Positions 7,015-12,251 of a stretch of DNA of 12,251 nt are shown piece after piece; position 1 is the first letter of the stretch; each line of letters opens with the position of its first letter. The DNA is taken from NCBI GenBank assembly GCA_026990615.1, contig JALXDB010000422.1:1-12251 (forward strand), given 5' to 3'. Under the pieces are notes generated by a model, which searched no databases, was not told the DNA's origin, and saw nothing but the letters and a program-made list of their open reading frames with translations. Origin of the DNA: Spirochaetota bacterium. GTDB taxonomy: Bacteria; Spirochaetota; B62-G9. The position numbers and the translations under genes were made by a program.

Positions 7015-8349
7015 ATGAACAGGGCAAAAATTCTTCTTGTTGATCCAAATACAGATCATGCTGAAATATTGAAAAGAGCAATTTTAAATATGGACAAAGA
7101 TAATTTCATAGCTGAATTAACCCATATAACAGATCCGGCAAAATTAATATCATCTCTAAAAGAAGATGACTATGAACTTATCATCTCAGAATACCTGTTC
7201 GATGGCTACAGTGTAAGCTATATATTCAATGAACTAAAAAAACAACAAATTGAAGTTCCTGTAATTTTTTTAACCCAGGACACCTCGGAAAAAACTGCTA
7301 TAGAGGCCTTTAGAAACGGAGCAAAGGATTTTTTTATCAAAGATTTTTCCCAATCAAACATAAGCAAACTTACGAATGCGATAAAAAGATTAATATCGGA
7401 GTACCGGTCTATAAAAGACAGGAAAAGGATGGAACTCCTCCTTCAGAAAAATTATAACCAGATGATGAACATCTTTAATACTCTTGAGGAGAGGATATTT
7501 ATCATTGACAGAGATTATAACGTTCTATTTACGAATGATATCCCCGTTAAGATGTTCAGACATAGCGAATCTGTTAAGTGCTACAATGCATTCTTCAATA
7601 ACAATGAAGTTTGTACCGGGTGTATCGCTAAAGATCTGTTCAGACAGAACAGCAACAATATTTCAGTAAAGAGAGAGATTTTTGATCCAGAAGGCCAGGT
7701 ATGGTACAGAGTTATAAGCAAACTTATATACTGGTACAACGAAATCCCGGCTTTGCTGTGCATACTTATAGACATAACCGACTTAAAAAGAAAAACCCAG
7801 AACCTTAACAATCGACTCAAATATGAGAATGCTATATCAACAATATCAAGCAAAGCAATGATGATAAAGGACCTCGATCATTTTTTAAACAGCGCATTAG
7901 AAATATTGGGCAAGACCACCGGTGTAAGCAGGGTATACATCTTTAAAAATTATGATAACAACAGAAGAACGCTAAATACACACGAATGGACTAAAAAGGG
8001 TATTAAATCGTTTATAGGACTCGATGCCGACTACAGTGATTTTCCTTACTGGTACAATGTTCTGTCAAACGACGGAATAATCATAGCTTCTGATATTCAC
8101 GATCTTCCCCCGGAGGTTCACGAAATTCTTGAGATGCAGAACATAATCTCCATACTTGTCGTCCCAATCTTTGTAAAAGGACAATTCTTCGGCTTTATCG
8201 GCTTTGACGAATGTGAGAGGGAGAGAAAATGGGAGGACTACGAAATTAACCTTCTTAAAGTTACAGCCCAGATAATAGGTTTTAGAATGTCATACGACAG
8301 CAAATTAACAGCAGATTACTTCGACAATAACAGGCAAAATCAGATCTAA
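7015..8349 (+). CDS. atypical receiver-PAS-GAF signalling protein without output domain
   Basis: This is a cytoplasmic signalling protein of 444 residues. Residues 4-125 form a response-regulator receiver: ILLVD (6-10), the YELIISEY strand (53-60), T87 in IFLTQD and K109 in FFIKD. The phospho-accepting Asp is Glu (E59), and the second acidic-pocket position is Pro (P11), so normal phosphorylation is doubtful. Residues about 146-257 form a PAS domain ending ILIDITDLKRK (250-260), with a Cys cluster at C189, C200 and C203. Residues about 270-425 form a GAF domain with the GFIGFDECERERKW stretch (393-406), common in GAF domains that precede histidine kinases. No HisKA, ATPase, GGDEF, EAL, HD-GYP or DNA-binding domain follows, and the frame reads only six codons past the stop before another stop. 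AGGA (7002-7005) inside the MFS gene is the ribosome-binding site, 9 nt before ATG. Domain calls are strong; the role (sensing the transported compound, or protein-protein signalling) is inference. Confidence 0.9.
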   Translation: MNRAKILLVDPNTDHAEILKRAILNMDKDNFIAELTHITDPAKLISSLKEDDYELIISEYLFDGYSVSYIFNELKKQQIEVPVIFLTQDTSEKTAIEAFRNGAKDFFIKDFSQSNISKLTNAIKRLISEYRSIKDRKRMELLLQKNYNQMMNIFNTLEERIFIIDRDYNVLFTNDIPVKMFRHSESVKCYNAFFNNNEVCTGCIAKDLFRQNSNNISVKREIFDPEGQVWYRVISKLIYWYNEIPALLCILIDITDLKRKTQNLNNRLKYENAISTISSKAMMIKDLDHFLNSALEILGKTTGVSRVYIFKNYDNNRRTLNTHEWTKKGIKSFIGLDADYSDFPYWYNVLSNDGIIIASDIHDLPPEVHEILEMQNIISILVVPIFVKGQFFGFIGFDECERERKWEDYEINLLKVTAQIIGFRMSYDSKLTADYFDNNRQNQI

Positions 8350-8410
8350 TTTAACAAGTTATGTTCGTGACAACACATATGTTAAAACGTTATAAGCCAG
8401 TATCTCCTTA

Positions 8411-9343
8411 CTAAAAAATAAGCGAGTACAACTTCAGCATTATAAGTGCAATAACCAGAGAAGCCGTAGGTGTACTCAGCCACCCAAGGCCTATGTTTCC
8501 AAGGACTTTTAAATTAATTGCTTTCGAAGATTTTACAAGGCCTACTCCCATCACAGCACCAACTATCGCCTGGGATGTAGACACAGGTACACCTATCCAG
8601 GTAAATATATGAACTGTTATATCCTGCCCTAAAACAGCAATCAGCGCAGCGAAATCGCTCATCTGGGTAATCCTCTTGCCAACCGTCATCATAACCCTTT
8701 TACTGAAGGTTAAAACACCGAGACCAATAGACAGCCCCCCCACTATAGCAGCCATTGTAGGAGTTAACATTCCAGCCTTTACAAAAACGCCGGTGGCATT
8801 TGCCACATTATTTGCACCAAGAGTATAGGAACCGTAAATTCCTACTGCGAAAAAGCCTATCTTCATCATCATAGACCACACTCTGACATTCTTCACCTTG
8901 CCCTCTATCAGATGACCGAGGAACCTATATAAGACATATGATATAATAGCAGCCCCTATTGGATTTAAGATCCAGCTTAACAAGACCTTTGTTAGTATCT
9001 TTAAACTTAGGCTGTGAGTATATATCCCTATTGCCAGAATTGATCCTACTATAGCCTGAGAAGTAGAAACAGGTAGTGCAAGAATTGTCAGCACATTTAT
9101 CGTAACTGCTGCAGCGAATGAGGCGATAAAGGCAGTGTTCATATCCATATTTGCTAGCTTGCCGTAGGTTTCCATTCCTTTCGCCCCTTCGAGGTATGCA
9201 CCTATCAATACAAATATCGCGGTAAGTATAATTGCTGTCCTGTACTTTACGACACCGCTTGCCACACCTGTTCCGAAGATATTAGCTGCATCATTTGCAC
9301 CTAAACCCCAACCGAGATAAACTCCAGAAATAAGTCTAAACAT
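8411..9343 (-). CDS. PiT family inorganic phosphate (or sulfate) transporter
   Basis: This is a 310-residue permease of the PiT (PHO4) family, which moves inorganic phosphate with H+ or Na+. The two inverted family repeats are clear: GANDAAN (15-21) with PVSTSQAIVG (91-100), and GANNVAN (176-182) with PVSTSQAIVG (253-262). About ten hydrophobic segments fill the chain, with a short Lys-rich loop near 146-155. It is shorter than many PiT proteins and lacks a long central loop. The start is supported by GAGGT (complement of 9350-9354), 6 nt before ATG, and by the signature beginning at residue 15. No PhoU-like (DUF47) partner, common beside PiT genes, is present. It is divergent from a LysR gene. 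Because the B. subtilis sulfate permease CysP is also in this family, sulfate is a realistic alternative substrate. Family is certain; the transported anion is not. Confidence 0.93.
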   Translation of the reverse strand: MFRLISGVYLGWGLGANDAANIFGTGVASGVVKYRTAIILTAIFVLIGAYLEGAKGMETYGKLANMDMNTAFIASFAAAVTINVLTILALPVSTSQAIVGSILAIGIYTHSLSLKILTKVLLSWILNPIGAAIISYVLYRFLGHLIEGKVKNVRVWSMMMKIGFFAVGIYGSYTLGANNVANATGVFVKAGMLTPTMAAIVGGLSIGLGVLTFSKRVMMTVGKRITQMSDFAALIAVLGQDITVHIFTWIGVPVSTSQAIVGAVMGVGLVKSSKAINLKVLGNIGLGWLSTPTASLVIALIMLKLYSLIF

Positions 9344-9371
9344 ACCGAAACCTCACTTTTAAGTGTAAAGA

Positions 9372-9410
9372 ATAAGATTATCTTAAGAGAATATTAAGAT
9401 AGTATTAAAT
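9372..9410. promoter_or_regulatory. four 11-bp-phased TTAAGA-type hexamers between the PiT and LysR genes
   Basis: ATAAGA (9372), TTAAGA (9383), TTAAGA (9394) and TTAAAT (9405) recur at exact 11-bp steps. The middle two also belong to an 8-bp inverted repeat, TATCTTAA (9379-9386) and TTAAGATA (9394-9401). Seen from the PiT gene, the array lies 29-67 bp upstream of its ATG. A possible -10 (GATAAT, complement of 9377-9382) has no recognisable -35, as at activator-dependent promoters. Direct hexamers in 11-bp phase are typical of OmpR/PhoB-class response-regulator sites. The factor is not identified. Confidence 0.45.
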
Positions 9411-9411
9411 T

Positions 9412-9441
9412 TTGACATATATTATAAAACTTTTCTGAAAT
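9412..9441 (+). promoter_or_regulatory. possible promoter of the LysR gene
   Basis: A perfect -35 hexamer TTGACA (9412-9417) is followed after 18 bp by TGAAAT (9436-9441), a 4/6 match to the -10 consensus. This predicts a leader of about 90 nt. The -35 abuts the last of the 11-bp-phased hexamers, so a factor bound there could affect both directions. Confidence 0.35.
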
Positions 9442-9538
9442 AAAAACAAATAAAAAATAAACTTTACTCGTTGATTTATAACAGATATATTTGGTTTATT
9501 CAAATAATAAATTATTATTAAATCCATAATTAATAGTA

Positions 9539-10447
9539 ATGGATCTAAACCTTTTAAAAACATTTTACGAAGTAGCCACACAACTGAGCTTTACAAAAGC
9601 ATCCAAAAAACTGTATATAACTCAGCCCGCGGTAACTTCTCAGATAAAATCTTTAGAAGAATCTCTGGGGGGTATAAGTCTCTTTAAAAAGATAGGTCGA
9701 AATATATTTTTAACAAATGAAGGAAAAATCCTTTTAAAATATGCAACAAACCTCGTAAAAACTGAAAAGGAAATTCTAAACATATTCTCCGATCTTTCAA
9801 AAGGGGTACGCGGCAACCTTGTGATAGGCGCAACATACGTTATGGGCACCTACTTTCTGCCAGTTTTTCTCGGCAAATTCAAGATGAAATATCCATTCAT
9901 AGATATTAAAACAGTCATAAGCAACTCGAGTGTTACAATAAGCAATGTAAAAAACGGAAAGGTTGATATTGCTATAGCGGGGCTTTATAAAAACCAGGTA
10001 AAGAGCCTTGTCACAAAACTTTTTCACACTGAAAAGATGGTTTTCATTGCCTCAAACAACTGTTCGCTTCTTGAATTTGATACTGTAGAACCGGAATCTC
10101 TGGAAAGTATTCCCTTCATTGCAAGAGAAAAAGGCACGGTAACAAGAGAGATAGCCGATAAGTGGTTAAAAGATCACGGCCTTTACAAAAACCTGTCCCT
10201 TGAGCTGGGTAATGTCGAAGCAGTAAAAAGAATGGTGGAAGAAGGATTTGGGATTACTATTATTCCAGAGATTGCTGTAGCCAGGGAGGTCAAGGCCGGC
10301 TACCTGAGCATACTAAACGTAAAGGGCAATGATTTAAAGGTTAATTACTATTTGATCTATCCACAGGATGCACTCTCCGTTAAAGTAATTAATGTGTTTA
10401 TAGATTTTCTCACCGGCAACCCTCTTACTTCGGCTTCAATCAGCTAA
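9539..10447 (+). CDS. LysR family transcriptional regulator
   Basis: This is a 302-residue LysR-type regulator. The N-terminal winged helix-turn-helix covers about 1-60: the canonical MDLNLLKTF start, SFTKASKKLYITQPAVTSQI (17-36) as the HTH core, and LTNEG (58-62) in the wing. A linker helix is followed by a periplasmic-binding-like effector domain from about residue 94, with the GLVIG-like entry strand NLVIGATYVMG, a REKGTVTREIADKWL-type hinge region and VEEGFGITIIPE. The sequence resembles the CysL/CbbR-like branch, but the ligand cannot be told. It is divergent from the PiT gene, the usual arrangement for a LysR protein and its target. The start is set by homology, as no Shine-Dalgarno motif is visible before ATG. 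An imperfect 10-bp dyad (9512-9521 and 9530-9539) reaches into the start codon and could be an autoregulatory site. The stop codon ends near 10447. Confidence 0.93.
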   Translation: MDLNLLKTFYEVATQLSFTKASKKLYITQPAVTSQIKSLEESLGGISLFKKIGRNIFLTNEGKILLKYATNLVKTEKEILNIFSDLSKGVRGNLVIGATYVMGTYFLPVFLGKFKMKYPFIDIKTVISNSSVTISNVKNGKVDIAIAGLYKNQVKSLVTKLFHTEKMVFIASNNCSLLEFDTVEPESLESIPFIAREKGTVTREIADKWLKDHGLYKNLSLELGNVEAVKRMVEEGFGITIIPEIAVAREVKAGYLSILNVKGNDLKVNYYLIYPQDALSVKVINVFIDFLTGNPLTSASIS

Positions 10448-10523
10448 ACCGCTGGATTAAATTAATTAGGTTGTACGAACAAGTTGCCCCATTTTTATCA
10501 TACTTGTTTTATCATTCTGATTG

Positions 10524-10585
10524 CCTAAAATAAATATGCCTTCTACAGATAAAATAAGGGTTAAATTGAAAACGTTTATTTTAGG
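10524..10585. repeat. 11-bp perfect inverted repeat with a competing inner arm
   Basis: CCTAAAATAAA (10524-10534) and its exact reverse complement (10575-10585) are separated by 40 nt. An inner segment TAAAATAA (10550-10557) can also pair with the right arm (10576-10583). As RNA, the two pairings would exclude each other. It lies 77 nt after the LysR stop. The arms are A/T-rich, so chance or a protein-binding role remains possible. Confidence 0.4.
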
Positions 10586-10753
10586 ATAAATGCTCACCGA
10601 ACATTAAAGCTATGAAATTATTAAACGATGCACCAATATATTTCTGATTATGAAGCTAACCTTTAAGCTACTTTTTATAAAACATCAAACTTTTTATTTT
10701 TATACAACAGAATAAAGGATTTTCTTAAATAACTTAATAAAGTGGCTTTTTTA

Positions 10754-10784
10754 TTGCAATAAAATAAAACATAACTGTTATAAT
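10754..10784 (+). promoter_or_regulatory. possible extended -10 promoter in the intergenic region
   Basis: TGTTATAAT (10776-10784) is a full extended -10 element (TGn plus TATAAT). TTGCAA (10754-10759), a 4/6 match to the -35 consensus, lies 19 bp upstream, a long but tolerated spacing. The predicted start is near 10791. A second candidate, TTCACT (10791-10796) with TATAAT (10815-10820) at 18 bp, would start near 10827. Such boxes do occur by chance in AT-rich DNA. Confidence 0.4.
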
Positions 10785-10790
10785 CAGCTC

Positions 10791-10953
10791 TTCACTATAT
10801 ATAAAAAATGCTACTATAATGCAGCCAGCAATTAGAAAACTTGTAAACTCTCTACAGCCTGCTGTCATTTACTACTAATTGTGTTTTTAGCCTTTTCTCT
10901 GTTAAATAGATTTACTTTTAAACAATAAATCCCCCAGTTAAGGGGGATTTTTT
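10791..10953 (+). ncRNA. candidate small RNA (unrecognised family)
   Basis: This is a hypothesis, not a known RNA. Downstream of the two candidate promoters lies a nested pairing: CAATTAG (10829-10835) with CTAATTG (10875-10881), GTAAA (10843-10847) with TTTAC (10868-10872), and ACAG/CTGT closing a CCTG tetraloop (10854-10865). A T5 run follows at 10884-10888. The transcript would end at the strong hairpin plus T6 at 10927-10953. No protein gene on + needs that terminator: LysR ended about 480 nt earlier. It would be about 127-163 nt long, depending on the promoter. The simpler reading is that the hairpin serves the tctA gene on the other strand. Confidence 0.3.
10927..10953. terminator. strong intrinsic terminator, probably bidirectional
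   Basis: AAATCCCCC (10927-10935) pairs with GGGGGATTT (10942-10950) around a 6-nt loop. In the + direction T10948-10953 gives a clean T6 tail. In the minus direction the tail is ATTTATTGTTT, less regular but usable. It lies 33 nt past the tctA stop, so it most likely ends the tctA transcript on -. Its better orientation is nevertheless +. Confidence 0.85.
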
Positions 10954-10985
10954 AAACACTACATCTCATAGAAATAGTTTCAAGC

Positions 10986-12251
10986 TTAGCTGTTTTCCTT
11001 TTTCTTCTGCTCTAACCTCTTTTTATAATTCTGGTAGAATGGGAAGACAAAGGAAAATAAGGCTACAAGGATAATAATTAAAGATGCAGGCCTCTGGAAA
11101 AATATTGGATAACCACCCATCATCACTGCACGCCTGAAGTTTTCTTCGGCAAGCTTGCCAAGAACCATTCCCAGAACCACAGGGGCAACAGGGTATTTAT
11201 ACCTGCGAAGTATCCATCCGAGTACCCCGAAACCTATACACGATGCAACATCAAAAAACGAGTATTTCACTGCGAAACTTCCTATAACCGAAACAACGAT
11301 AATCATAGGGTAGAGAACGGCTTTTGGTATCAGGGTTACCTTTCCCCATATCTTTATACCATACGAACCAAGTATAAGCATAACAAGATTTGCAAGTATT
11401 AAACTGGCAAATAATCCGTAGACTATATCGGGTCTATCTATAAAGAGCTGCGGTCCGGGATTCAAATTGTGCATCATCAAAGCACCAATCAATACAGCAT
11501 CTGTTGCACTTCCCGGTATTCCAAGGGTTAAAAGGGGGATTAAAGCTCCTCCAACAGAACTGCTGTTCGCAGCTTCAGATGATGCAACTCCCTCCATACT
11601 CCCCTTTCCAAACATTTCGGGATGCTTGCTCGTCCTCTTTCCAATATCGTAGGATATAAACGACGCTATTGTTGCACCTGCTCCCGGAAATATACCTATG
11701 AGAGTGCCAATTATAGAAGACCTGAGTATGGTAAATTTTAGCTTCCAGTACTCCTTCAAAGTTGGCTTATCTTTGATTGCCCTGTCTATCACCTTGGTTT
11801 TTAATTTATACTCCTCAAGCCCCATAAAAACTTCGCTCAATGCAAATAGGCCTATTAGAGCAGGAATGAGGGCGAATCCATCATAGAGATGTAGGATGCC
11901 AAATGTAAATCGGTTTACTCCCGATATTGGATCAATTCCAATTGTATTTAAAAGAAGTCCGAAAACAGCTGCAGCAAATGCCTTGGCCCAGTTAGCCCCA
12001 CCAAGCGATGCTACAGTTGTAAGCCCGAACATAGCCAGCGCAAAATAATCTGCAGGGTGAATGCGTACAGCTACTCTCGCAAGAGGTACCGAGAAGAATA
12101 TCAGTACGGTTACCCCTATCATCCCCCCAACCGTTGATGCTACAAGGGAGGTGCCGAGACCTTTACCGGGCTTTCCCATTTTTGTAAGCTGATAACCATC
12201 AATGGCAGTAACGGCTGCAGCAGGAGTACCGGGTGTATTTATCGTAACAGC
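10986..12251 (-). CDS. tripartite tricarboxylate transporter permease, TctA family (5' end outside window)
   Basis: TctA is the large membrane subunit of TTT transporters, which import carboxylates delivered by a periplasmic TctC-type binding protein, together with the small TctB subunit. The visible 421 residues lack roughly the first 80 of a typical protein of about 500. Reading continues in frame through the window edge: the 24 codons before the Met at 12179 encode the conserved NTPGTPAAAVTAIDGYQ stretch (5-21), so that Met is internal. Other family motifs are GIFPGAGATIASFISYD (186-202), the EAANSSSVGGAL segment (226-237), LGIPGSATDA (243-252) and NPGPQLF (264-270). The chain is highly hydrophobic with many membrane segments and a Lys-rich cytoplasmic tail. 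tctB and tctC are not in the window and, if linked, lie upstream past position 12251. A terminator follows 33 nt after the stop, so this is the last gene of its unit. The actual substrate is unknown. Confidence 0.95.
   Translation of the reverse strand, partial: AVTINTPGTPAAAVTAIDGYQLTKMGKPGKGLGTSLVASTVGGMIGVTVLIFFSVPLARVAVRIHPADYFALAMFGLTTVASLGGANWAKAFAAAVFGLLLNTIGIDPISGVNRFTFGILHLYDGFALIPALIGLFALSEVFMGLEEYKLKTKVIDRAIKDKPTLKEYWKLKFTILRSSIIGTLIGIFPGAGATIASFISYDIGKRTSKHPEMFGKGSMEGVASSEAANSSSVGGALIPLLTLGIPGSATDAVLIGALMMHNLNPGPQLFIDRPDIVYGLFASLILANLVMLILGSYGIKIWGKVTLIPKAVLYPMIIVVSVIGSFAVKYSFFDVASCIGFGVLGWILRRYKYPVAPVVLGMVLGKLAEENFRRAVMMGGYPIFFQRPASLIIILVALFSFVFPFYQNYKKRLEQKKKENS

Larger units (their letters stand above)
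10448..10926. other. AT-rich intergenic region without a protein gene
   Basis: I see no credible coding sequence on either strand here; the longest Met-initiated frames I traced are about a dozen codons. No clear terminator follows the LysR gene. The stretch contains an 11-bp perfect inverted repeat (10524-10585), two near-consensus -10 boxes on + (10779-10784 and 10815-10820) and a nested inverted-repeat segment (10829-10881). It ends at a strong hairpin (10927-10953). No tRNA, known riboswitch or insertion-sequence end was recognised. Confidence 0.7.

Noticed and set aside
8350..8386. TTTAACA (8350-8356) and TGTTAAA (8380-8386) as a terminator between the convergent signalling and PiT genes
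   Set aside because: The arms are only 7 bp, A/T-rich and 23 nt apart, with no T-run on either strand. It is not convincing as a terminator.
10652..10677. AGCT...AGCT hairpin followed by TTTTT as a terminator
   Set aside because: Only 4 bp pair cleanly around the loop, too weak for an intrinsic terminator.
10448..10985. Remnant of an insertion sequence or degraded gene in the long intergenic gap
   Set aside because: No transposase-like translation, target duplication or recognisable protein remnant is visible.
12177..12179. ATG (minus) at 12179 as the start of tctA
   Set aside because: The 24 upstream codons stay in frame and encode a conserved TctA stretch, so the Met is internal.
1..12251. 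CRISPR array, tRNA, rRNA or phage genes
   Set aside because: No regularly spaced repeats, cloverleaf sequences, rRNA motifs or phage-type proteins were seen.

Overview
The window is bacterial chromosomal DNA with an AT-rich base composition, long AT intergenic stretches and Shine-Dalgarno starts. The genes are ClpX, a UPF0182 membrane protein, a PiT transporter, a LysR regulator and a tripartite tricarboxylate transporter (TTT) permease. Together they fit an environmental, metabolically versatile bacterium. A low-GC anaerobic lineage such as Clostridia or Deferribacteres-like groups is possible, but the sequence alone does not settle the taxonomy. There are no rRNA or tRNA genes, CRISPR arrays, transposases or phage genes.

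Layout. (1) 1-1189: the 3' part of clpX on +, cut by the window edge; a weak terminator-like stem overlaps its stop codon. (2) 1392-4109: a stand-alone 905-residue UPF0182 membrane protein on +, closed by a good intrinsic terminator at 4133-4167. (3) 4182-8349: a small KdgF-like cupin on - that is divergent from a tight three-gene + operon. The operon encodes a DapA-superfamily aldolase/lyase, an MFS transporter and a receiver-PAS-GAF signalling protein; the last two genes are 1 nt apart. (4) 8411-10446: a PiT-family anion transporter on - divergent from a LysR regulator on +, with ordered repeats between them. (5) 10447-10985: a roughly 540-base region with no protein gene. It holds inverted repeats, two good -10 boxes, a folded segment and a strong bidirectional-looking terminator. 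(6) 10986-12251: the 3' part of a TctA permease on -, cut by the window edge.

How the parts may work together. The cupin/aldolase/MFS/sensor group looks like a small uptake-and-catabolism module for a keto-acid or sugar-acid type compound, with its own signalling protein; this is inference, because the substrate is not readable. The signalling protein is odd in three ways. Its receiver domain has Glu in place of the phospho-accepting Asp, its PAS domain carries a three-Cys cluster, and it has no output domain. The PiT gene and LysR gene share a regulatory region that contains four 11-bp-phased hexamers.

Best candidates for something undescribed: the Asp-to-Glu receiver/PAS(Cys3)/GAF protein and its operon, a possible small RNA at about 10791-10953, and the 11-bp repeat array at 9372-9410.
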